53,507 nucleotides of DNA. Origin: Pelobacter sp. UBA6812 (GTDB taxonomy: Bacteria > Desulfobacterota > Desulfuromonadia > Desulfuromonadales > Syntrophotaleaceae). The DNA is taken from positions 400-53,906 of the forward strand of contig DKEW01000042.1 of NCBI GenBank assembly GCA_002452265.1, written 5' to 3'. The position numbers were made by a program, and so were the translations under genes. The notes under the pieces were generated by a model that made no database searches, was not told where the DNA came from, and saw only the letters and a list, made by a program, of their open reading frames with translations. The stretch's first letter is position 1; the number at the start of each line of letters is the position of its first letter. Positions 32,159 to 41,272 of the stretch are shown piece after piece.

Positions 32159-34528
32159 ATGAAAATCCCTGAGAAATCCTCAAAAATGGATCAAGACACC
32201 CTTCGCCAACTGGCCCAACAGTTGGCCCTGTGGGCCCAAGAATATATCACTGGCGGACGTTCACCCTTCCGCAGAGTGGAAACATTTGCCCCGCTACTCA
32301 CCAAAGATGGGGAAATCGCCCCCCCCTTGATATTTTGGATTAATCGCGACAGCCATATGGCCGGCGGAGCTATTTTTTTTCCCGACAGGGATGAACCTGA
32401 ACCGCTGGTCCAGGGACAGCTTTGTGCCGACGCCCTTGGACTCAACTACTATGTGGCTTGGGGCGCCAACGAAATATCCCTGTGGCAACTTCGTCTGAAC
32501 GATTGGGAAAAAGTCAAAATGTTTCCTATCGGACGCAGTACGAACCCTGGCCCAGTGGATTTTCACGAAGCACTCATGGCACTGATGGAGGAGATGAAAA
32601 CCTTCAGTGTCCTGGGTGCGGTTTCGCCGGACAAGCTATCCCCCTACTATCTTGCCAACTTGTCACGCGCTACCTTGTTGTCACTCCTGGCGCCGCTGAC
32701 AGAGCACTATCGCATCCATCGGGGGATGGATAACAACGAGCAAACCGGTTATTCCCCAGAGCGGCTGGCTATGGGTAAAGCCATGCTGACATTAACGCGC
32801 ATCATCGCCCTCGCCCTGAACGATGCTCTGCCAAAGGCCGTGCAACCCGCAAAACTGGAGGCGGCAGTGGATGAGGCTATTGGCAAGCTACCGTCTCCTC
32901 TGCCCCGAACCATGCGAAGGCTGCCGACCGAAATCGACCTCCCGGAAGAGGCCTTGGTTAGCCTGCACCTGTTGCTGCACCGTTTAACCCAGCTGGGAAT
33001 GGCCAGAAGCCCTGACGGCACCCTTGCGGCACTGGAGATTTTGCAAAAAAAGGTGGCCTCAGAGCTTGGCGGATATCCTCTCCCGGCCTCGATAAAACCT
33101 GGCTCCGCAACAGTCTTACTGATTCACCCCAACGGCATTCTGGACACAAATACGCCTCAGATGATTGTGGCCAGTCCATCGATGCTGGCATTGCAGTCAT
33201 TATTGCGCCATGGTTATAAACTTTCGCCCCCTCTCGGCTACTCAACCGATCCGATGACCGTCACCCCCGAACCTGCGCCGGACCATATCTGCGGAACCCT
33301 GATGGACGGTAGATTACCCACCACCGCCGAACGCCAATCGCTAGCCGCGCAACTGAGGCTTTCATGGCCGGCACGTCGTTTTCGCTTTCCGCCTCGAGCA
33401 CCGCAATGGACCTGGCACCTGTTACACCTGCTGGGCATTGGTGCCGAAGGGGCCAGTTTCAGCCTGGCGACGCCACCACGCTGGTTAGCCAGCAGCTACG
33501 GACGTCAACTGTTGGGGCTGATTCTGAAAACCTGCACCCTGGAAAAGGTATGGGAAACAGACCACAGCCTGTGTCTGCAATTTTGCAAGGGGCAGCAACC
33601 AGACACTCCTATCGTGGTAGAACATGCCATGCAGTCTCGCTGTATAGCCAATGCGCAGCTTCATCAGGGGCATATCTCCTTGCTGCCGCTGGCATTGATT
33701 CTGCCTGTGGATGTATGGGCCATGATCGACGACGCAAGGCTTTCAATCCCAACCCAACAAATTTGGCCAAAACTTCCCGAGGAAGGAATTTTCCTCTTCA
33801 CCCGTTCCACTCTTGGTCGCTACCTTTGGCATGTTACCAGCGGTGGCAGGGCTCTACCACGCCGTTCCGCCTTACGCACAGAAGTGTTGCGACAAGGTCT
33901 GCCCCTACCGAGCAAAGCAACCCTGGAAAACCTGCTGAAGCTACAGCCAAAGAGTGCGGGGGAACCCTCCACCGCACTACTCGACCAGGAACTGGCATTA
34001 TGGCTCGGAACGGAAGCGGATCTTCCCGTGCCGGTTAAACCTGCCGTCAACGAAACCTGTGACAACCGTGACCACGACCTGACGGAACAAGATCTTGCCG
34101 AAACCGTCGCCGACCTGGTTTTCATGGATGGCATTCCTCTGTTTCCCGATCATTATCTCTACGATTACTACCGGCCCGAAATGCGTACCTATTGTTTTGA
34201 TTCCCCTTTGACTCTTGCCGGGGAGTTCTTCGGCACCATCGAATTGCAAGAATCCAGCGGACAAACACTACAGGTCGAAGGCATGGAGACAGCTCAAGCC
34301 CTGGTACTCATTTCAGCATTGCGTTGCGGAACGGTGGATTTGCCCGTTGATCGCACCATTGCCTCCACAATTCTCGATCGATATCGTACAGATTTGCGTA
34401 AACTTCGCAGCAGCCTTGTCAAAGAGGTCTTCCGCAGGCAAGCCGACCCGCAGACAGCCAAGGCTCTGGTTGAGAAGCTCTGGCAAAAGCAAGCCCTTCC
34501 ACCCTGGCATTTGATTTCCGGAACCTGA
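32159..34528 (+). CDS. Large protein of unknown function downstream of ruvB
   Basis: This 789-aa protein has no family I can name. The N-terminal 140 residues (APPLIFWINRD, then QLCADALGLNYYVAWGANEISLWQL) have the strand-helix-strand look of the N-terminal nuclease-like domain of type I restriction R subunits. The PD-(D/E)xK acidic and lysine residues are not apparent, so any such domain would be inactive; this is inference. The middle is helical (LLSLLAPLTEHYRIH, VDEAIGKLP), and the C-terminal part contains a strand-rich region and a helix ending RRQADPQTAKALVEKLWQKQ. No signal peptide or transmembrane segment is seen. Base composition matches its neighbours. ATG 32159 is the longest start without a clear ribosome site; ATG 32186 is an alternative. 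The 46-bp gap suggests co-transcription with ruvB. Confidence 0.85.
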   Translation: MKIPEKSSKMDQDTLRQLAQQLALWAQEYITGGRSPFRRVETFAPLLTKDGEIAPPLIFWINRDSHMAGGAIFFPDRDEPEPLVQGQLCADALGLNYYVAWGANEISLWQLRLNDWEKVKMFPIGRSTNPGPVDFHEALMALMEEMKTFSVLGAVSPDKLSPYYLANLSRATLLSLLAPLTEHYRIHRGMDNNEQTGYSPERLAMGKAMLTLTRIIALALNDALPKAVQPAKLEAAVDEAIGKLPSPLPRTMRRLPTEIDLPEEALVSLHLLLHRLTQLGMARSPDGTLAALEILQKKVASELGGYPLPASIKPGSATVLLIHPNGILDTNTPQMIVASPSMLALQSLLRHGYKLSPPLGYSTDPMTVTPEPAPDHICGTLMDGRLPTTAERQSLAAQLRLSWPARRFRFPPRAPQWTWHLLHLLGIGAEGASFSLATPPRWLASSYGRQLLGLILKTCTLEKVWETDHSLCLQFCKGQQPDTPIVVEHAMQSRCIANAQLHQGHISLLPLALILPVDVWAMIDDARLSIPTQQIWPKLPEEGIFLFTRSTLGRYLWHVTSGGRALPRRSALRTEVLRQGLPLPSKATLENLLKLQPKSAGEPSTALLDQELALWLGTEADLPVPVKPAVNETCDNRDHDLTEQDLAETVADLVFMDGIPLFPDHYLYDYYRPEMRTYCFDSPLTLAGEFFGTIELQESSGQTLQVEGMETAQALVLISALRCGTVDLPVDRTIASTILDRYRTDLRKLRSSLVKEVFRRQADPQTAKALVEKLWQKQALPPWHLISGT

Positions 34529-34711
34529 TCTTATCCAAGGCTCGGCCCGCTTGCCTCAGCAGCTTGCCTGCGATACCCTTGTAGCATACGCTTCAGGCAA
34601 GACCGGATCATACAGAGCACCATTGCACCCTTCGACAGGAATGCGGGGTAGACCGCGCACCTCGCGGGAACACCCACTATCCGGAACTTCTCCAGATTGG
34701 CAAGGTGGTGT

Positions 34712-35656
34712 ATGCCCGACCCCCGCCCTCAAATAGCACTGGCCCTGGGTAGCGGCGCTGCACGTGGCCTTGCCCATATCGGCGTCCTGAAGGTCCTGGA
34801 AGAAGAAGGAATACCCGTGGACCTGATTGCCGGCACCTCCATCGGAGCGGCTCTAGGAGCGCTCTATGCCGCAGGCGTCTCCGTGTATCGCATGGAGGAA
34901 ACCATGCGCGATCTGGACTGGCGGGCGCTGGCACGCCTCATCGATCCAACCTTGCCGACATCGGGGTTAATGGATGGTAAGCGTGTTGCAACCTTTCTTG
35001 AAGAGCTGTTACCTGTTTCCACCTTTGAGGAGCTGCGCATTCCGCTGGCTATCACCGCAACCGATGTCGAAACCGGCGAGGCCCTGATCATTCGTAAAGG
35101 AAACCTGCTTGAAGGCCTGCGGGCCGCCATTGCCTTTCCCGGGATATTCACCCCCGTCCCTTTCGGGAATCGTTTCCTGGTCGATGGAGGCCTTACAAAC
35201 CCGGTACCTTTGGACGTGGCCTATCAGATGGGTGCTGCAAAGGTCATTGGCGTTTGCGCCATTCCCCGGGTTCAGCAGCCGAGTGCGGAAGCATTTCTAC
35301 CTCCTAAGGGTAAACACCGCCTAGAAGCTTCCCGGCTACGTCATTTTTTTACTGCGGCAAATATCGAAAAGCTATTCGGGGATATCTGGCAACAGCCCCC
35401 CCGGGAAGAAAAAGAGTCACCCCCACGCAATCGCAAACCACCCAATATTTTCAGCATCTGCTCCCGCAGCGTTGCCATCATGGAAAACCGTATCAATGCC
35501 CTGCAGCTGGAACGCCTCCATGCCGACATTTTGATCTGGCCAGATTTCGACGACCTCACCATGCTTGAATTCCACCGGGCTGGTGAGGCTATCGCCGCAG
35601 GTGAAAAAGCGGCCCGCACCGTGCTTCCACAATTGCGCGCGCTGCGCGGTACATGA
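34712..35656 (+). CDS. Patatin-like phospholipase (RssA family)
   Basis: This 314-aa lipolytic enzyme has a catalytic dyad: the nucleophile Ser43 in GTSIG and Asp in FLVDGGLTNPVP, with oxyanion-hole glycines in LGSGAARGLAHIG near the N-terminus. The single-domain bacterial form (YlbK/RssA) lacks a signal peptide. The C-terminal part has a hydrophilic insertion (PREEKESPPRNRKPP) before the last helices. ATG 34712 is supported by AAGGTGG at 5 nt; a TTG five codons upstream overlaps it. The substrate is presumably phospholipid acyl chains. It is followed 68 bp later by the phasin gene. Confidence 0.92.
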   Translation: MPDPRPQIALALGSGAARGLAHIGVLKVLEEEGIPVDLIAGTSIGAALGALYAAGVSVYRMEETMRDLDWRALARLIDPTLPTSGLMDGKRVATFLEELLPVSTFEELRIPLAITATDVETGEALIIRKGNLLEGLRAAIAFPGIFTPVPFGNRFLVDGGLTNPVPLDVAYQMGAAKVIGVCAIPRVQQPSAEAFLPPKGKHRLEASRLRHFFTAANIEKLFGDIWQQPPREEKESPPRNRKPPNIFSICSRSVAIMENRINALQLERLHADILIWPDFDDLTMLEFHRAGEAIAAGEKAARTVLPQLRALRGT

Positions 35657-35724
35657 TTGCAGGGACTGGCCCCTGTGTTAAAATTTCAGTGTTTCCAATG
35701 AATAAACACAAGGGGGCATAAACC

Positions 35725-36060
35725 ATGATCGAGCTTATTGAAAAATCCCTATTAACCGCACTAGGCGCACTGACCCTGACCCAGCAAAAAGCTGAAGAAC
35801 TGGCGGCCGAGCTGAAACGCAAACTCAACCTCAGCGAGGAAAAGGGACAGGAATTACTCAAGCTGCTCACAGACACGGCGAGAAGCAGCCAGCAAAGACT
35901 TGAGGAATTGGCGCGCGAAGAAGTGCGCAGGGCCTGTGACGACATAGGCCTGGTCAGCAAAGAGGAACTCAATCGTTTGACCAAAAAAATTCGAACCCTG
36001 GAAAAGGATATCCATAAGATGCAACGGGCTAAGGAAGACGACACCCCATCCGCATGCTGA
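35725..36060 (+). CDS. Phasin-family small coiled-coil protein
   Basis: This 111-aa protein is almost all helical, with Glu/Lys/Leu heptads from about residue 15 to 100 (LTQQKAEELAAELKRKLNL, EELNRLTKKIRTLEKDIHKM). This is the pattern of the polyhydroxyalkanoate granule-associated PhaI/phasin family often found directly before a UbiB-like gene. Granule binding is not shown by sequence. It overlaps the next gene by 7 nt (ATGCTGA), so the two are translationally coupled. ATG 35725 lies after a purine-rich GGGGGCATAAACC stretch. Confidence 0.82.
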   Translation: MIELIEKSLLTALGALTLTQQKAEELAAELKRKLNLSEEKGQELLKLLTDTARSSQQRLEELAREEVRRACDDIGLVSKEELNRLTKKIRTLEKDIHKMQRAKEDDTPSAC

Positions 36061-37745
36061 ACCTACGCCGCCTCAACCGCAATATCCGCTCGTTGCGCCG
36101 CTATCGCCAGATTCTTGGCACGTTGCTTAAGTACGGTTTTGGACAAGCTCTGGATCAACTTCAAATCCGCTTCGTACTGCAACGCAGCCGTCAAATTTTC
36201 ACCGGCGGGCCGGAAGCCAGGGCAGCAAGACACCAGACGCCTGCTCTGCGCTTGCGACTGGCCATGGAAGAGCTGGGGCCCACTTTTATTAAATTCGGGC
36301 AACTGCTCTCCACCCGCCCCGACGTTTTTCCGCCGGAATACATTGCTGAGTTCAGCCGCCTACAGGATGACATCCCTGCATTTCCTTTCGAACAAGCCCG
36401 TCAACAGGTCGAACAGGAACTGGGAGCCCCCATCCCCGAGTTATTTTCACACTTTGACAAAACGCCCCTGGCCGCCGCATCCATTGCCCAGGTGTACAAA
36501 GCCGCACTGCCCGATGGAATGCAGGTCGCGGTCAAGGTTCGACGACCCGACATAGAGCGAATTGTTGCCACCGACCTCGATATTCTCATGAGCCTGGCAT
36601 CCCTCGCCGAGCACCACCTCCCAGCCCTTCAATTCTACAACCCGGTTGCCCTGGTCAAAGAATTCCGCCGCAGCATTCAGCGCGAGCTCAATTTTACACG
36701 TGAAGGACACACCATAGAACGTTTTGCCGCCAATTTTATCGGGGATTCGACCTTTCATGTCCCACACCTGTACCGGGATCTGAGCGGTGAGACGGTCCTG
36801 ACAATGGAATTTATCGAAGGAATCAAAGTCAGTAACTTTGAAAAACTGCGCAGTTCCGGACATGACCTGACAACGATTGCGCGCTATGGCGCGAATGCAC
36901 TTCTCAAACAGGTCCTGGAGCATGGACTGTTCCACGGCGACCCCCACCCGGGTAATATCTACATATTGCCCGGACCCGTTGTCTGCTTTCTCGATTACGG
37001 GATGGTTGGCCGCCTTGATCGCACACTTAAATATCAACTGGTCGACTTGCTTATGGGTATCCTTGATCGTGACGTCGAAAAAGTTACCCGCCTGCTCCTT
37101 GAATCGGGTTCTCGGGAGGAAGACTCGGTCATTGCGGATCTAAAAAAGGTGGTATCCGACTTTATCGACGATTACTACGAGGTGCCACTGCAGGAAATCA
37201 ACACCGGCCGGTTACTTACCGACCTCATCAACATTCTTGTTCAGTTCCGCATCGGCGTACCGCCTGACTTACTGCTATTGACCCGAGCACTTCTCACCAT
37301 GGAAGGCATCGGCAGGCAGTTGGACCCTGACTTTAACATGGTCCTTCATCTTAAACCCTTCATGGAACGTCTGGCCCGGGAACGCCTGTCCCCATCCTAT
37401 GTGGCCAAAGATATGAAGAATATTGCAGAAGAATACGGCATCCTGCTGCGGAAATTACCACGAGACCTGCGTACCTTGTTGTTGCGCATCAATCGCAACC
37501 GCTTTAAAATAAACCTCGAACATCGAGGGCTCAACCAGCTCATCACCGACCTCGACAAATCAAGCAACCGTTTGTCTTTCAGCATGTTGATCAGCGCCCT
37601 GATCGTTGGTTCATCACTTATCATGCAAGTTGACAAAGGACCTTTGGTGATGGGATTTCCGGTCTTGGGGTTCCTCGGTTACATTATTGCGGCCGTACTT
37701 GGTCTCTGGCTGGCGGTCGCCATATTACGCTCCGGCAGACTGTAG
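36054..37745 (+). CDS. UbiB/AarF (ABC1) family atypical kinase-like protein
   Basis: This 563-aa protein has the UbiB hallmarks: the KxGQ motif in FIKFGQLLSTRPDVFP, the Ala-rich nucleotide loop AAASIAQVYKA, VAVKVRRPDI with the lysine, HGDPHPGNI as catalytic loop, and FLDYGMVG as the DFG-equivalent. Two transmembrane helices close the C-terminus (SMLISALIVGSSLIMQ and VLGFLGYIIAAVLGLWLAVAIL), placing it in the inner membrane. In other bacteria members support quinone biosynthesis as ATPases. Related anaerobes use menaquinone, so its client may be quinone or lipid handling. It is coupled to the phasin-like gene by a 7-nt overlap. An 8-bp inverted repeat follows at 37746-37769. Confidence 0.94.
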   Translation: MLNLRRLNRNIRSLRRYRQILGTLLKYGFGQALDQLQIRFVLQRSRQIFTGGPEARAARHQTPALRLRLAMEELGPTFIKFGQLLSTRPDVFPPEYIAEFSRLQDDIPAFPFEQARQQVEQELGAPIPELFSHFDKTPLAAASIAQVYKAALPDGMQVAVKVRRPDIERIVATDLDILMSLASLAEHHLPALQFYNPVALVKEFRRSIQRELNFTREGHTIERFAANFIGDSTFHVPHLYRDLSGETVLTMEFIEGIKVSNFEKLRSSGHDLTTIARYGANALLKQVLEHGLFHGDPHPGNIYILPGPVVCFLDYGMVGRLDRTLKYQLVDLLMGILDRDVEKVTRLLLESGSREEDSVIADLKKVVSDFIDDYYEVPLQEINTGRLLTDLINILVQFRIGVPPDLLLLTRALLTMEGIGRQLDPDFNMVLHLKPFMERLARERLSPSYVAKDMKNIAEEYGILLRKLPRDLRTLLLRINRNRFKINLEHRGLNQLITDLDKSSNRLSFSMLISALIVGSSLIMQVDKGPLVMGFPVLGFLGYIIAAVLGLWLAVAILRSGRL

Positions 37746-37769
37746 CACTGTGGCCACAATACCACAGTG
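37746..37769 (+). terminator. Inverted repeat after the UbiB gene
   Basis: Perfect 8-bp arms (CACTGTGG / CCACAGTG) with an 8-nt loop begin one base after the UbiB stop codon. There is no T-tract, so a role in termination is only possible. Confidence 0.35.
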
Positions 37770-37929
37770 GGATAAATAACCACGATCACAAGCCCCTCCT
37801 TCGCAACACAAACCACCAGCAAATGAATATTATCAGACAGTTACACAGCAATACAAAAGTGGCACGCCCCTTGCTAGCTATATGACAAAAGTAAACACTT
37901 CCGCACTCACTACACAAGAGGGACGTTTC

Positions 37930-38859
37930 ATGATAAACCAATCGACCATCAAGCGCGCTTTGACAATTTCCGGCATTGGCCTGCACACCGGTCGCCTGAT
38001 CACCATGACACTGCGACCGGCCGAGGCTGACAACGGTATCATCTTCCACCGCATTGATGGCGATCGTCGGGTTTCCATACCTGCTATTTCCGCCAACGTG
38101 GTTGACACCCGTCTCGCGACCGTTATCGGCAAAGATGGTGTAAGCGTTTCAACTATCGAACACCTTATGGCGGCCTTATCGGCCTGCGGCATCGACAACC
38201 TGCATATTGATATCGATGGTCCGGAAGTGCCCGTCATGGATGGCAGCGCTGCTCCTTTTGTCGCACTGCTGCAGGAGACCGGCAACCAGGCCCAGGGAAA
38301 ACGCCGCAAATACCTGGCCATTCGCAAGCCAATCACTCTGGTCGAGGGTGAAAAGCGCGTCAGCATCATTCCGTCGCGGTTTTTTCGCATCACCTTCGAC
38401 ATTGCCTTTGATCACCCCTGCATTGGCCTGCAGCACCGTGCCATCAAGGTTACCGGTGAATCGTTCCGGAAGGATATCGCCCCGGCCCGCACCTTCGGTT
38501 TTTTGCACGAAGTCGAATATCTCAAGGCTAATGGCTTGGCCCTCGGCGGGTCGTTGGACAATGCCGTGGTCATCGGTGAGGACGGCATCCTTAACCCCGG
38601 TGGCGTACGATTTGAGGACGAATGCGTGCGACATAAAATTCTGGACGCCATAGGAGACTTCAGCCTGCTGGGCTACCCGGTGCTCGGACACGTCAAAGCT
38701 TACAAGGCCGGTCACGACATCAACCATCAGATGGTCGAGAAAATTCTCGCCAACCCCGACTGCTGGCAGCTGGTCGAATCGGGTGAGAGTATTTCTCATA
38801 GCAGCCTTGCTATTTCAGGACATGCCGCGATGGTAATGGCGACCGCCTCTGAAGCCTGA
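37930..38859 (+). CDS. lpxC: UDP-3-O-acyl-N-acetylglucosamine deacetylase
   Basis: This 309-aa zinc amidase carries out the committed step of lipid A synthesis. It has IEHLMAALSACGIDNL with a zinc His, FLHEVEYLKANGLALGGSLDNAVV, HKILDAIGDFSLLG with the second His and Asp, and GHDINHQM with the catalytic His. ATG 37930 is supported by GAGGG at 7 nt and gives the usual start ...TIKRALTISGIGLHTG; the frame extends 16 codons upstream. It shows the cell makes lipopolysaccharide. It ends at a strong terminator before the ntrY-type gene. Confidence 0.97.
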   Translation: MINQSTIKRALTISGIGLHTGRLITMTLRPAEADNGIIFHRIDGDRRVSIPAISANVVDTRLATVIGKDGVSVSTIEHLMAALSACGIDNLHIDIDGPEVPVMDGSAAPFVALLQETGNQAQGKRRKYLAIRKPITLVEGEKRVSIIPSRFFRITFDIAFDHPCIGLQHRAIKVTGESFRKDIAPARTFGFLHEVEYLKANGLALGGSLDNAVVIGEDGILNPGGVRFEDECVRHKILDAIGDFSLLGYPVLGHVKAYKAGHDINHQMVEKILANPDCWQLVESGESISHSSLAISGHAAMVMATASEA

Positions 38860-38881
38860 GATCTTCCATATATTTCAAAAA

Positions 38882-38908
38882 AAGCAGCCGTTCCGGCTGC
38901 TTTTTTTT
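38882..38908 (+). terminator. Rho-independent terminator after lpxC
   Basis: A perfect 9-bp stem (AAGCAGCCG / CGGCTGCTT) with a 3-nt loop runs into an eight-T tract, 22 bp after the lpxC stop. Confidence 0.95.
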
Positions 38909-38992
38909 TACCCAACGACCTCATGGTTGCAAATAGAAGCGATCCTGGCCTAAAATCAGACACTTAATCTACCCTTGGCAGCGAGCTGACGT

Positions 38993-41266
38993 ATGACCCA
39001 AATACCCTCCGATCCTGAACGAAACATCCGGGAAACCCGCAAACGCCGGCGCGAATGGCTCCTCATCGGCCTTATTACAGCTCTGGTGGTGATTTTTTCT
39101 AAGTTCGAAACGCAACTTTACCAGTACTCTTCCCAAGTCCCCGTAGTCAAAAGCCTGCTGGTGCTGGCGTTGATCAACCTGAATATTTTATTGATCATCC
39201 TCACCCTGTTTCTGGTATTTCGCAATGTCTTTAAACTTATCCTGGAACGTCGCAGGAATGTACCCGGCGCACGTCTGCGAACCCGCCTGGTCGTTGCTTT
39301 CGTTTCACTCTCACTGATCCCCACCCTGCTGCTGTTCTTCGTTGCAGCGGGTTTCGTTTCCAATTCAATAGAAAACTGGTTCAATATTCAAATAGAAACA
39401 TCCTTGCACGAATCGTTGGAGGTCGCACAAACCTACTACAAGAATTCCGGTGCCAACGCCCTCTATTACGGCGATCAGTTGGCACGATTCATTAAAGACC
39501 AGAAGCTTCTCAATGAAAAAAACCTGCCACAACTCAAACAGCTCATTCGCGACAAGCAACAGGAGTACAACCTTGGCGTAGTAGAGGTCTTTTCCTCAAC
39601 CTACGAAGAGCTTGTCCGGGCCTCCAATCCACAGATCCCAAGTGCAGAGTTTACCGACCCCGGAAGCGACGCCATACGTGAGGCGTTACAGGGCAACCGA
39701 TTCACACGCATAACCCCTATCGGTAAAGCAGATCTGATCCGAGGCATTGTACCGGTTTTCTCGAACTGGAACCCCAATGACGTGGTGGGCGTGGTGGTGG
39801 TGAACTATTACGTCCCCTACTCACTGGTCAACAAAATGAAGGAAATTTCTTCGTCCTTTGAGCAATACAAAACCACAAAGCTTCTCAAAGGACGCATTCA
39901 AAAGGGATATATTCAAGTCCTGTTGATTATTGCACTGGCAATCATCTTTCTTGCCACGTGGTTCGGCTTCTATCTGGCCCGATCCATCACTGTCCCTATT
40001 CAGGAACTGGTCTCCGCAACAAACAGGGTCGCCGGCGGAGACTTATCGGTTCACATCGCCCCCCAAAGTGATGACGAAATCGCCCTGCTGGTTGAAGCCT
40101 TCAATAAGATGACCGCCGACCTGCGCACAAGCCAGGATGGGATCAACGAAGCCAACCGACACTTGCGAGCATCCAACCAGGAACTGGACCAGCGACGTCG
40201 CTACATGGAAATAGTTCTAAAAAATGTCACGGCCGGTGTCATTTCCGTTGATCGCCAGGGAAATTTGACCACAATCAACAAATCCGCTGAAAAACTTTTG
40301 AAAATCGCGACCGGAAAAGTGCTCGGTCGCCATTTCCGTCAGGTTCTGAAAGCTGAACACCTGTCCCTCATCAACGAATTACTGCGAGAATTGGCTAAAT
40401 CCGGTAAAGACTCAATGCACAAACAGGTTACTGTCCCCCTCGAAGACAACAAACTTACCTTACTGGTCAACCTCACCACCCTACGTGATGAAAATGGCGA
40501 GTTCATGGGAACAGTGGTTGTGTTCGATGACCTGACCCATCTCATCAAGGCCCAGCGCATGGCAGCATGGCGCGAAGTCGCCCGGCGCATCGCCCACGAG
40601 ATTAAAAACCCGCTGACACCGATCCGCTTATCGGCTCAACGCCTGCGCCGCCGCTACCTCGATCGGTTTCCCGAAGATGACAAAGTCTTTGACGACTGTA
40701 CCAATATGATTATCAAGCAGGTCGATGAGCTTAAAATTTTGGTTGACGAGTTTTCAAATTTTGCCAAGATGCCCTCGGCCAGCCCCGCACCTAACAACCT
40801 CAATGATATTATCGGAGAAGCGCTGGTCCTCTATCAGGAAGCGCACCGGCATATCATCTTTTCATTCCGGCCGGATACAGCGATTCCTGTCTTTAACCTC
40901 GACCGGGACCAGATCAAACGATCCATCATTAACATGCTGGAGAATGCAGTGAGCGCAATTGGCGACGAAGGCCATATTTCTCTTGAAACCCAATATAACA
41001 CCGATATGCAGATGGCCAGCATCATGATTGCCGATGACGGTTGTGGTATCCCCTCGGCAGATAAACCTCGTCTTTTTGAGCCCTACTTTTCAACTAAAAA
41101 ATCAGGAACAGGACTGGGTCTGGCCATAGTAGCCACCATCATCGCTGACCATAACGGGTATATACGGGTAAAGGACAACCAGCCTAAAGGCACCAAATTC
41201 ATTATAGAGTTGCCGGTCAACAGCTGCTCAAACACCAAAGAAAACCAGCACCTGCCAAAGGAATAA
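38993..41266 (+). CDS. ntrY: NtrY-type membrane sensor histidine kinase
   Basis: This 757-aa kinase has three N-terminal hydrophobic helices (about 22-37, 54-78 and 101-122), a periplasmic sensing loop (about 123-305) and a fourth helix VLLIIALAIIFLATWFGFYLA. A HAMP domain (SITVPIQELVSATNRVAGGDL), a coiled coil and a PAS domain (about 405-510) follow, and then HisKA with H535 in HEIKNPLTPIRLSAQRLRRRY. The HATPase domain has the N box (INMLENAVSAI), G1 (DDGCGIP) and G2 (GTGLGLAI). The order matches NtrY, which pairs with NtrX in nitrogen or redox responses. The signal here is unknown, so the symbol is by architecture. It is separated from its regulator gene by only 6 bp. Confidence 0.93.
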   Translation: MTQIPSDPERNIRETRKRRREWLLIGLITALVVIFSKFETQLYQYSSQVPVVKSLLVLALINLNILLIILTLFLVFRNVFKLILERRRNVPGARLRTRLVVAFVSLSLIPTLLLFFVAAGFVSNSIENWFNIQIETSLHESLEVAQTYYKNSGANALYYGDQLARFIKDQKLLNEKNLPQLKQLIRDKQQEYNLGVVEVFSSTYEELVRASNPQIPSAEFTDPGSDAIREALQGNRFTRITPIGKADLIRGIVPVFSNWNPNDVVGVVVVNYYVPYSLVNKMKEISSSFEQYKTTKLLKGRIQKGYIQVLLIIALAIIFLATWFGFYLARSITVPIQELVSATNRVAGGDLSVHIAPQSDDEIALLVEAFNKMTADLRTSQDGINEANRHLRASNQELDQRRRYMEIVLKNVTAGVISVDRQGNLTTINKSAEKLLKIATGKVLGRHFRQVLKAEHLSLINELLRELAKSGKDSMHKQVTVPLEDNKLTLLVNLTTLRDENGEFMGTVVVFDDLTHLIKAQRMAAWREVARRIAHEIKNPLTPIRLSAQRLRRRYLDRFPEDDKVFDDCTNMIIKQVDELKILVDEFSNFAKMPSASPAPNNLNDIIGEALVLYQEAHRHIIFSFRPDTAIPVFNLDRDQIKRSIINMLENAVSAIGDEGHISLETQYNTDMQMASIMIADDGCGIPSADKPRLFEPYFSTKKSGTGLGLAIVATIIADHNGYIRVKDNQPKGTKFIIELPVNSCSNTKENQHLPKE

Positions 41267-41272
41267 TCATAC

